DNA of 64,000 nucleotides. It comes from Lucinisca nassula. Taxonomy: Eukaryota; Mollusca; Bivalvia; Lucinida; Lucinidae. The translations under genes and the position numbers were made by a program. The notes under the pieces were generated by a model. The model was not told the origin of the DNA. It did not search any database and worked only from the letters and a program-made list of their open reading frames with translations. This document shows positions 42,701-51,873 of this stretch, in pieces; the stretch's first letter is position 1; each line of letters starts with the position of its first letter. The stretch spans positions 48,149,143 to 48,213,142 of the forward strand of contig OY757026.1 in assembly GCA_963580285.1 (NCBI GenBank), given 5' to 3'.

Positions 42701-43937
42701 CAAGGCTCAAGCTAGAGGGCGACTCGGGCGAAGAAGTCGCCCTGTTGGGACTCACTTCGCCGACTTTGGTGATGAAAGCGAAAAAACTTCGCCCTGAAAT
42801 TTCGCCCATTTTTTTTCGGTGTCTTCCTTGTGAATAGTAACGGTAAACTGACAAGGTGACGATAATCCTTCGATCAACTAGTGTCAGAAATCTCAGTAAT
42901 TACACTGAACAAAGCTAACTGTTTATTCTGCACTTCCTGCCAGTTGCAGTTTGGTACGGTAATTTAATTCTAACCGTTAGCTCATGCCGCTTGCAACACA
43001 CTTAGTAGTCTTGTACTGTCATAAATCTCGGTTGATTGCACAAAGTTTTTATTGCAATAAGAGCCAATTAAGATTACACAAGATTATGTAATTTAAACAG
43101 GTATATTTGTACCGTTAGCTTGTGCCAAAGTCCGGGTGCGGACGTACTTTGTTAAGTACTGTTGTTTACAGTAATACGATTTTTGAGACCGTTGACATTG
43201 ACACTGCATTAGGATTTAATAAATTTTAAATATAGATAGTTTTGCCATTGATTTGTTTGTACATTACTTTTGCATCCATCAATCGTTTTTATTTTTTTTT
43301 TCAAGGACAACAACAAAAGGAGGTAGCAATTTTTTATTTTGTAAGTGAAAATAATTATTACTTGCCGGTAAATATTCAGTAATTATCCAAATTCATAAAA
43401 AATAACAACTGATTTTCATCTAGCGAGGTTGTTCCCCCTTGTTTCTAGAGTCTGTTTTAAAATACAATTGTGACAGGAACTTAGTGAAATGATCTAACTA
43501 TTACACAGAAACCTCTTTACTTTATAACACCATTCATTATAACATGGTTGGATATAACAAAAGTTACAGCTTGCCCAAATACAGTAAAATTACTATATTA
43601 AGACCACCTTAGGGACAGTTCAAAAGTGGTCTTAAAAGTGGTCTCTGATCAGGGGTCACTGTATGCAGAAAACAGAAAGAAAGAATAACTGCAGCCAACC
43701 AAATAAGCATTTTAAAGCAGAATTAGTCTTCATTTAGGTGGTCTTAATAGCGGAATTCATTGATACCCCTATAAAACACACTATTCTCCAAATAGGGGTT
43801 TACAGGAGAACTCATTACATTGTTATTGTCCAGTGTTTAGCCGCACCCACTTCTCCCTAGACCCAGCAAACTTCTCCCTATTTTCCCAGGAGGGAGAAGT
43901 CACTTCTCCCAAATTTTTTGGGCTAGCTTGGGCCCTG
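42701..43937. mobile_element. Non-autonomous hAT-like element with TTAAC duplication
   Basis: Left CAAGGCTCAAGCTAG, complement of right end CAGGGCCCAAGCTAG (13 of 15). TTAAC on both sides (42696-42700 and 43938-43942). Just inside each end lie short palindromes of gGCGAC..GTCGCC or GGGAGAAGT..ACTTCTCCC type. No transposase frame is present. It contains a TA-type MITE at 43583-43760. The 5-bp duplication parallels the autonomous hAT at 16352. Caution: the right TTAAC is also the first bases of the next MITE. Confidence 0.6.
43583..43760. mobile_element. Tc1/mariner-type MITE, uninterrupted copy
   Basis: TACAGTAAAATTACTATATT ... GGTGGTCTTAATAGCGGAAT. It gives the unbroken sequence AATAAGCATTTTAAAGCAGA against which the TRE-10 insertion is read. 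Confidence 0.75.
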
Positions 43938-44387
43938 TTAACCCTTTTTGTACCAAATGGAATCTTCCTCCTTATATATAGCAGGAGTCCATTTCAAAAT
44001 TTAGGGGTGTCAGGTTGTGTTTTCTTCAAAATTTCTACGCAGAGCTGAACCCGACTGCACATGAGTACTGGTAACCGCTTAGAGGATCTATGCCTGCCCA
44101 GGAAAAGAGGTGCAAGTTGGGCCATCCATGCTTATAAACCATATTGGTTTCATTGGGCGACAGGGCTTGAGATGTCATTCCATCTCAATGTCAGGTAAAA
44201 GTCCCACAAAATGGGAAGCAACGTCTCCAAAATGACCTATACAGTGTTGACGGGGACATTAAACCTCAAATCAAACAAACAAACAAAAACAAGGTCCTGA
44301 TCAGAAGCCGTATTCTGTGGTGTCTGATCTGGGCCTGCACTGTTTGCCAATTACCTGTTATGGGGGTTTCCGGTAAAAATGGGTTAA
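43938..44387. mobile_element. TTAA-flanked MITE interrupted by a SINE
   Basis: TTAACCCTTTTTGTACCAAA, TCTTCCTCCTTATATATAGC and AGGGGTGTCAGGTTGTG on the left. After the SINE (44040-44290) come GATCAGAAGCCGTATTCTGT and the end GGTAAAAATGGGTTAA. Confidence 0.8.
44040..44290 (+). mobile_element. SINE-like retroposon copy 12, 5'-truncated
   Basis: Starts within the family at GCAGAGCTGAACCCGAC and runs to the AAATCAAACAAACAAACAAA tail. 5' truncation is typical of reverse-transcribed insertions. Confidence 0.88.
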
Positions 44388-44461
44388 AAAGAGATGAAAG
44401 CAGTCCATTTTTTTGGTGTTTGATTTCTCTAAATTGCAAACAGAAATAATCAATGCTGAAT

Positions 44462-45430
44462 ATAGAGGATCTTGCATGAGTGTTCATGTATTATTGAATT
44501 TATTAAACGAGTTGAGGAAAAGGGATAAAATGCGAGGCTGTGCCGAGCATTTTATCCCTTTTCCTCAACGAGTTTAATAAATTCAATAATACATGAGCAC
44601 GAATGCAAGATTCTATTTATCATATGACATTTAAAACGCATTTTATTCACGATTGTTTACAAAAATGTCAATATTCCGCCGTTAGTAAACCCGACGTCGT
44701 TAAGGAAGTCGTACATGTAACGTTACTGGACGTATCTAGCTAATTTGCATATTTAATCCACTAGTGGATTATCGAAAATAATACATGACCTTATTACACT
44801 CTCAGACACAACGTCATATGATAAATATTGACATCACATGTGAATAATCTGCCAAGCATATATGATTAGCACTCATCTGGATACAATTCAATATCCATTC
44901 AATGCAAATTGAAAACTAATCGGACTGCGCAAACGCATAGGCTAATCTGAGTATTCATAGAGGATCTTACATGAGTGCTCATGTATTATTGAATTTATTA
45001 AACAAGTTGAGGAAAATGGATAAAATGCGAGGCTTTGCCGAGCATTTTATCCCTTTTCTTTAACAAGTTTAATAAATTCAATAATACATGAGCACGAATG
45101 CAAGATTCTATTTATCATATGACATTTAAAACACATTTTATTCACTATTATGTTATAAAAATGTCAATATTCCGCCATAAGTAAATGCGACGTCGTTAAG
45201 AACGTCGTACATGTAACGTTATGGGACGTTTCTAACTAATTTGCATATTTAATCCACTAGTGGATTATCGAAAATAATACATGACCTTATTACACTCTCA
45301 GATGCGACGTCATATGATAAATATTGACATCACATGTGAATAATCTGCCAAGCATATATGATTAGCACTCATCTGGATACAATTCAATATCCATCCAATG
45401 CATATTGAAAACTAATCGGACTGCACAAAT
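44462..45430. repeat. Direct pair of long foldback elements, ~486-bp period
   Basis: Two copies (44462-44947 and 44948-45430). Each begins with a foldback of ~55-nt arms: ATTGAATTTATTAAACGAGT and GGATAAAATGCGAGG pair with GAGCATTTTATCC and ACTCGTTTAATAAATTCAAT-type arms. Then comes a shared body (ATTCCGCC, TTAATCCACTAGTGGATTAT, GATTAGCACTCATCTGGATA). A third foldback lies at 46925-47095 in other orientation. Confidence 0.8.
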
Positions 45431-45439
45431 GCACAGACT

Positions 45440-45640
45440 TGTTTGTTTGTTTGTTTGATTTGAGGTTTAACGTCCCCGTCAACACTGTAAAGGTCATTTT
45501 GGAGACGTTGCTTCCAATTTTGTGGGACTTTTACCCGACATTGAGATGAAATGACATCTCAAGCCCTGTCGCCCAATGAAACCAATAGGGTTTATTAGCA
45601 TGGACGGTCCACCTCGCACCCCGGTTCCTGGACAGGCTAA
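45440..45640 (-). mobile_element. SINE-like retroposon copy 13, 5'-truncated
   Basis: TTTGATTTGAGGTTTAACGT to GGTTCCTGGACAGG; the head portion is absent. Confidence 0.88.
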
Positions 45641-45764
45641 ATGCACAGACTAATCCAAGTCTTCACTGGAATTAAGGGAAGGCATGGTGGTTGTAAAGTC
45701 TCCCTGTACTTCATCATAGTGTGGGTCTAGCCCTTTAGGATCATCGGTTATCTGAGGGTTCTGA

Positions 45765-46130
45765 TTAGGGCTGGCTTATCGGAGCTGAAAAGATAATCCA
45801 TTATCATTCCTGTCATTGCGATCCATAATCGATTAGTAATCACTGAATATTTGGTAATATTTTTACCTGTCTGGCTTTCTGTCTGTGCATCACTCCTACC
45901 ATATGCTGTACCTTGCCATATGTATTTGAACAGACAGACCTGAGCAAAAAGTGTAGACCCAGATGAGATCTGGGTCTGCACTGTTTGCCACTCATACAGC
46001 TATTTTAAACACAACTTTGGGTAGTAGACTGTACTTATCAAATAATTGATTGCAAGAAAACCAGCAATGATAATCATTTTTGTGGAATTTATCGATTGAA
46101 TAATCGATTATCCGATTAATCATGCCAGCC
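45765..46130. repeat. Possible hAT-like MITE with central palindrome
   Basis: GGGCTGGCTTATCGGAG at the left and AATCGATTATCCGATTAATC then ATGCCAGCC at the right resemble hAT MITE ends. The centre has GTGTAGACCCAGATGAGATC-TGGGTCTGCACTG. The target duplication is not clear. Confidence 0.45.
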
Positions 46131-46201
46131 TTAGTCCTGATAAGGCCTACTTGGCAAAAATTAGCCTTCTCTACTCCACACTTTTCAAATCTGTGTTGTA
46201 T

Positions 46202-46511
46202 TTGTTTGTTGTTTTTTTTGTTTGATTTGAGGTTTAACGTCCATGTCAACACTGTAAAGGTCATTTTGGAGACGTTGCTTCCAATTTTGTGGGACTTTTA
46301 CCCGACATTGAGATGAAATGACATCTCAAGCCCTGACGCCCAATGAAACCAATAGGGTTTATTAGCATGGACGGTCCGCCTTGCACCACGGTTCCTGGAC
46401 AGGCTTAGATCCTCTAAGCGGTTTACCAGTACTAGTGTGCGGGCCGGATTCAGCTCTGCGTGGAAGCATCATGCAGCACACATATTTCTTCAAGCCCCTA
46501 TGGGCGGGGGC
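46202..46511 (-). mobile_element. SINE-like retroposon copy 14
   Basis: Full-length minus-strand copy with an extended T/G-rich tail complement (GTTTGTTGTTTTTTTTGTTT). Confidence 0.9.
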
Positions 46512-46724
46512 TTAGATCTGTGTTGTAGTCATTGCTTCCAAAGGATTACTTTTTTTATCATATGACCTCGCTTCTAAGAAGGTAATAAACTCATGTAATA
46601 AATGTGCAAATTAGTTAGATACGCCCCGTAATGTTACACATATGATGTTCTTAATGACGTTGTGTTTACTAATGGCGGAATATAGACATCTATGTAAATA
46701 AATCGAGAATGAGTTTTAAATGTC

Positions 46725-46927
46725 ACCGCTTAGAGGGGCTAAGCCTGCCCAGGCAAAGTTGTGCGAGTCGGACCATCCATACACATAAACCCAATTGGTT
46801 TCATTGGGTTACAGGGCTTGAGATGTCATTTCATCTCAATGTCGGGTAAAAGTCCCACAAAATTGGAAGCAACACCTTCAAAATGACCTACACAGTGCTG
46901 GTGGAGACAGTAAACCTCAAATCAAAC
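46725..46927 (+). mobile_element. SINE-like retroposon copy 15, 5'-truncated
   Basis: CACCGCTTAGAGGGGCTAAG to GTAAACCTCAAATCAAAC. Followed directly by the third foldback (46925-47095). Confidence 0.85.
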
Positions 46928-47201
46928 AATGTCATATTATAAATAGAATCTTGCATTCGTGCACATGTATTATTAAATTTATTACGCTCGTTGAGAAAAA
47001 GGCAAAGCCTTGCATTTTATCTTTTTTCCTCAACTCTTTTCATAAATTCAATAATACATGAGCACTCGTGTAAGATCCTCTATACAGAACATATGTACTG
47101 GGGATAGATGTCAGGGAACATTTTCTCACTTGTAACAGCCCCGTTCATATAAAGTCAAATTTTTGTTCGATATGGGGGTTGTTTGAGCCAATGAAGGTTC
47201 A

Positions 47202-47419
47202 TTAACCCATTGTATACTAGTGGACTCTTACCATTGCTAAATGTTGGACAAGTCCATTTGTCATATAAGGGGTGGTAGGCCTATTTATTCATTTTTGTTC
47301 TATTTCTGATGGAAAATTCTTCTAGCAAATAGTGCAGACCCTGATCAGATGCCACATTATGTGGCATCTGATCTGGGCTTGCACTGTTTGCCAAGGGGAT
47401 TCTCGCCTGCAATGGGTTA
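47202..47419. mobile_element. TTAA-flanked MITE, CCCATTG termini
   Basis: TTAACCCATTG / CAATGGGTTAA ends; GTTGGACAAGTCCAT hairpin; core GCAAATAGTGCAGACCCTGA with its inverted partner around GATGCCACATTATGTGGCAT. Same family as 23949 and 59923. Confidence 0.78.
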
Positions 47420-47577
47420 AGTGCCAGATCAGAAGGCAAAGTAAGGGAAATATTCCCATCTTTTTACAAAATAAAAATATGTTGTGTTTACTCTTTATGA
47501 GGTGATTCTAAAGAGTATACACAACATACATTTACAAGATAAGATTAGAAAATACTCATCTGTAGGTGTGGGAATAT

Positions 47578-47728
47578 AAGAATCTTATATGGGTGTGAGG
47601 GGTGGATGGGAAAATCCGTCCCGAGGGTCACTGTCCGGCATCACGAGGCTTGCCGAGTGATGCCGGAGAGTGATCCCGAGGGACGGATTTTTCTATCCAC
47701 CCTTCACACCCATATAGGGTTCTTTTTC
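47578..47728. repeat. 150-bp foldback element
   Basis: Arms of about 66 nt: CTTATATGGGTGTGAGGGGT, GGATGGGAAAATCCGTCCCG and CCGGCATCACGAGGC pair with GCCGAGTGATGCCGG, GAGGGACGGATTTTTCTATC and CACCCTTCACACCCATATAG. No target duplication is certain. The stretch 47729-48071 shows nothing else. Confidence 0.8.
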
Positions 47729-48071
47729 TTGCATACCTTCCATTTATTAAAGCGGATTTTTAATGCTGCAGTCACTTCGGTTACCAACGTCCGCCATATT
47801 GTGTTGACACTGCAGGAATGTTTAGTGACGTTGCTGTGACGTCAACCTTAATGACGGCGCATACGAGGTCGTAATCAACCAGTGCATTTATCAAACACGC
47901 GATTATATTCAATTCTGGGTCGGAACACCAGGGTCAGAACATAAATTTCTATCCCAGGGTAAAATCATGGATTTCCTTGTCTGGTGTGCAAGAATGTTTT
48001 TTTTCTAGGGGCTCAAAGAATGAGTTCCAAACAGCCATGTCAAACAAGTCATAGAGTTTCACTGTACTCAC

Positions 48072-48253
48072 TGTAAGCAAGTTATTGTATGCATAACTTC
48101 AAATTCAAAGTTGACAGTAGTAGGGTTCACATAGTCTGCTTCTGTGGTGTTCTCTTCAGCCGGTTCCCGTACTGGACTAGGTGTAGATTTACTGATCTTC
48201 ACGACCTCTTCCTTCAGTTGGTCTAACACCTGTCCTAGGAACTCGTGAGCATC
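48072..48253 (-). CDS. USP37: USP37-like exon, DAHEF block
   Basis: 182 nt: 60 codons and two bases; acceptor GTACCCACAG, donor ACA|GTGAGT. It starts DAHEFLGQVLDQLKEEVVKI, the conserved USP block next to the active site, then a Ser/Pro/Glu-rich loop, and ends VNFEFEVMHTITCL with the first zinc Cys. Junction with the previous exon gives GYGQH-DAHEF: a His where most USPs have Asn, Gln or Glu. Confidence 0.96.
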
Positions 48254-48449
48254 CTGTGGGTACAATACACAAAAATTACTGGAGTTACTTGTCTGAAGCT
48301 AACCGAAATCTTACTTAGGCAAAATACAAAAATATGTATGCTTAGGGTTGCAAGTCTGAAAAATATGTATGGATTAAATGCTTAGTTTTCGCTTTAAGAC
48401 AATTTAAATCAAAGTGCTGACAGCACTGATGAGCTGATTGTGTCTGAGT

Positions 48450-48741
48450 GTTTGCTTGAATTAAGATTTAACCTCCATGTCAACATTTTTTAGGTCATTT
48501 TGGAGACGTTCTTTCCCATTTTGTGGGACTTTTACCAGACACTGAGATGAAATGACTTCTCAAGCCCTGCCACCCAATGAAACCAAAAGGCTTATTTATC
48601 AACAGTCTGATTCACACCACTTTGCCTGGGCAGGCTTAGTCCTTCTAATTGGTTTACCAGTACTCATTTATGATCAGTTTCAGCTCTGTGTGGAAGCACC
48701 ATGCAGCCCAATCTATTTCTCCAAGCCCCAATGGGTAGGGG
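48450..48741 (-). mobile_element. SINE-like retroposon copy 16, diverged
   Basis: GTTTGCTTGAATTAAGATTT ... CCAAGCCCCAATGGGTAGGG. The stretch 48254-48449 shows nothing; 48813-48880 is a palindromic MITE core (AGCAAACAGTGTAGATCAGA). Confidence 0.85.
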
Positions 48742-49154
48742 CGATCTCCTGTGTCTGAGTGTAGGCTGAGACTTAGACTATTTCATTTAACCCATAAATT
48801 CCTTTGTTTTAGCAAACAGTGTAGATCAGACATCTCTTTTCGCTGCAGCTGATCAGAGCCTACACTGTTTGCATATAACAGTACATGAGTCCAGTCCAGG
48901 ATTTATCGGCAACCCCTCTTTTCACAGCAACTTTTTGTTGCCATAGCAACAGGAACAATATGGCCAGTAAGAACAAAATAACCACTACCTGGGTCTAGTT
49001 GTTCAAAGCAGTTAGCTTAACGAATTCATTACAACTCAGGGCCCAGTTGTCCAAAGCATCGTTAGCTTAAGTAGTTCATTAGAAGTCAAATTGTTAACTT
49101 TTCTAGCAAGTACAATATCTAAAATTTTGTAATTTTTGCTGAAAAAAAATGGGA

Positions 49155-50234
49155 GTACACCTGGACCTCGTTATAGCACGATTCGTTACAGCACGAATTC
49201 GGATATAACACGGTTTTGGTTTGGACCCCAAATTTTCCCCAACCAACATTTATAAATATTATCCATGGATTGTATAAGGTTTTAATAAGCACAACAACTT
49301 TATTTTTCTCTCACTTTTGACTGCGGTAATACGGTAGCTAACACGGTAGCTAACACGGTTTGTAACGGTACTTTTTGATATTTATTGCAGGCCTCCCGCA
49401 GAGTTGAATATACAGTATATAAACTTGTTTAGCTTGACACGCATGATAAACATGAACTGGCATCGGCACAATCAAGTGTTGGCTTAGTGAGATAAAGAGA
49501 TTAAAGAATTCAGTTACGCAACGGGAAAATATATTTATCACGCTCTGTTAAGGATCACTGCTCAGACGATGTGATCGGTCAACTGCAATAAAACTCATTT
49601 TCTAGAGCTGCATGTAAAAGAAAGTCAAATTTATTCCAGCTTAAAAGCAAATGATAAAACATATTCAAGATCGATTTTCGCGGTAAAAAAATCATTCAAA
49701 GACATGTGCACCATTAAAAATCGTTTCAAATGGCTAAAATATTACGGGTAAGGCATTTCAAGGGAAGTAATTCAAATTTCTTGTAAGCGTTGATCATTGT
49801 CCTGTTCCGAACCCTAACCCGGTAATTTCACCATTGAAATGTATTAACGGTACTGTAGTTCGGTACGGTTCCGGATGCTCAGTTACAACAAAGTTAGCTG
49901 GGAACCAGCTATCAAAATGGCGTCATACTCCCTGTCAGATCGGACGATTTCTGGATATAAAACATGGTTTATCAGCTGGTTTTGATTAAAGTGACTTGTT
50001 TGACTTGATGGGCCATGGTATTTACTGCCATTGATTAGTTCTAAACACATTTTAGTCGGGAAATACGGTCATTAACCAGACCGCACATCATCATGTTTGG
50101 GAAAGTATTGATCACCATTGTGTCAATGGCTGATCTGTGGCAAATACGGTCGGCGTTTATAACACGATTTGGTTAACTAACACGGTCCGTTGGTTGGACC
50201 CGGAGTTCCGTGTTATAACGAGGTTGAGGTGTAT
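49155..50234. mobile_element. Tc1/pogo-like non-autonomous element
   Basis: Left TACACCTGGACCTCGTTATA, right end complement TACACCTCAACCTCGTTATA; further in, GGTTTGGACCCC / GGTTGGACCCGGAG. The TA at both ends fits a TA target. No transposase frame is visible in ~1.08 kb. Words like CCTCTTTATAACAC at 40410 and 43510 come from relatives. Confidence 0.65.
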
Positions 50235-50311
50235 CTTTCTGGGATGTCCGATTTGAGCCTGCACTGCTTGCCAATTACAAGTTTTGGGGTTTCTGGTACA
50301 AAATGGGTTAA
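50235..50311. repeat. Right half of a TTAA MITE
   Basis: GAGCCTGCACTGCTTGCCAA and GGTTTCTGGTACAAAATGGG then TTAA match the right end of the family at 56144; the left half is absent. Confidence 0.6.
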
Positions 50312-50385
50312 TGATTTCGAAATTATAAGTAGATAATTATCTCCTAACTATTGAACATCTGGCATTTTGCTTCTACTTTACTTAC

Positions 50386-50512
50386 ATGCTGACCATAGCC
50401 TGAGAATCTTTTAGCCGAGGCTGAGATAGCACACTTAACTTTCCTCAATAATTCTCGACGATAGTCCTCGGGTACATTCTGTTTACGAGAATTCAGCAGT
50501 TTTGCTAATGCA
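50386..50512 (-). CDS. USP37: USP37-like exon before DAHEF
   Basis: 127 nt: one base and 42 codons; acceptor TTCTTTCAG, donor CAT|GTAAGT. ALAKLLNSRKQNVPEDYRRE then LLRKVKCAISASAKRFSGYG: matches the USP37 segment LLKKVKNAISATAERFSGY leading into the DAHEF block. A split Tyr codon joins it to the Cys-box exon. Confidence 0.95.
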
Positions 50513-50589
50513 CTGAAAGAAAAAACATCTTTTGAAATGGCTAACACCATCTTCGCTTATAAGCGGTATATTCAGCACTGATTAAGAGG

Positions 50590-50800
50590 ATAGCAACAGA
50601 TAAGGTAAGTATTTTATGATAATTGAAGGATAGTTTTTGTTATTTCTCCATATAAACCTGTGTTGTTGGTACTCATTAGAACCACCTCAGCAAGGCGTTT
50701 CTAATGTATACCCATAACATCAATTTTTATTATGGAGAATTGACAATAACTATCCTTCAGCTAACACAAAATACTTACCTTATCTGCTGCTGTTAAGAGT
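50590..50800. repeat. Foldback MITE
   Basis: Arms GATAAGGTAAGTATTTTATG-ATAATTGAAGGATAGTTTTT and their inverse around TGTTGGTACTCATTAGAACC / GGCGTTTCTAATGTATACCC. A single arm is found at 41584. Confidence 0.7.
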
Positions 50801-50921
50801 TCCAGCTGTTTAAGTGGAGAAGAAGATAAAAATACTGATTCTGAGCCATCCAGGACAAAGGTAAGTAAATGACCATGACCAGTAAATGACCTTGACCTAT
50901 GGAATTGATAAACCTCCATGG

Positions 50922-51290
50922 CCCCCCACCCATAGGGGCTTGAAGAAATATATGGGCTGCATGATGCTTCCATGCAGAGCTGAATCCTGCCCCCGCCCAT
51001 CGGGGCTTGAAGAAATTGATGGGCTGCATGATGCTTCCACACAGAGTTGATATCTGTCCGCACACTAGTACTGGTAAACCGCTTAGAGGATCTAAGCCTG
51101 TCCAGGAACCACGGTGCGTGCGGGACCGTTCATGCTTATAAACCCTATTGGTTTCATTGGGCGTCAGGGCTTGAGATGTCATTTCATCTCAATGTCGGGT
51201 AAAAGTCCCACAAAATTGGAAGCAACGTCCCCAAAATGACCTATACTTTGTTGACGGGGACGTTAAACCTCAAATCAAACAAACAAAAGA
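50922..51290 (+). mobile_element. SINE-like retroposon copy 17 with duplicated head
   Basis: Its first ~70 bp (CCCCGCCCATCGGGGCTTGA to GAGCTGAATCC) occur twice in a row, followed by one body and tail. Probably two overlapping insertions or a template jump. Confidence 0.85.
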
Positions 51291-51534
51291 GCTGAATTCG
51301 ACCCGCACACTAGTACTGGTAAACCGCTTAGAGGATCTAAGCCTGTCCAGGAACCGCGGTGCGAGGCAGACCGTCCATGCCAATAAACCCTATTGATTTC
51401 ATTGGGCGACAGGGCTTGAGATGTCATTTCATCTCAATGTCGGGTAAAAGTCCCAGAAAATTGGAAGCAACGTCTCCAAAATGACCTTTACAGTGTTGAC
51501 GGTTATGTTAAACCTCAAATCAAACAAACAAAAC
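51291..51534 (+). mobile_element. SINE-like retroposon copy 18, 5'-truncated
   Basis: GAGCTGAATTCGACCCGCAC to AAATCAAACAAACAAAAC, joined directly to the tail of copy 17, making a tandem dimer. Confidence 0.88.
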
Positions 51535-51873
51535 AAATTAAGCTGATTGCAAATATAATTTCTAATGCCAAAGGCTACCATGCAATCAAAAATATCCAAA
51601 GTTTTGCCTTTTTTCCATACAAATGTCTATATGACCAAAATTGACCTTGAGGTTAAACTGGTCAAGGTCAACAAAGGTCACCATTTGAATAAATTTGGTA
51701 TATTTGGTAATATAAAGTTATTGACCATGTTTAGTTTTGGACCCTCTTTTGACATTGGACCTCTAAGTATGACCTTGACCTTAGAGGCATGCACCTGGAC
51801 ATTGCATGTGACACATTGTCTCATGATGGTGAACATTTCTGCAAAGTTATTTCAAAATCCATACAGAAACTAG

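Noticed and set aside
50783..50850. Possible extra USP37 exon (minus, ending GATAAG|GTAAGT)
   Set aside because: Its phase does not fit between the Cys-box exon and the ALAKLL exon, which already join perfectly, and the donor-like sequence is part of a foldback MITE arm present on both strands.
50793..51182. 129-residue minus-strand open frame
   Set aside because: Runs through the SINE-like family; similar frames occur in most other copies.
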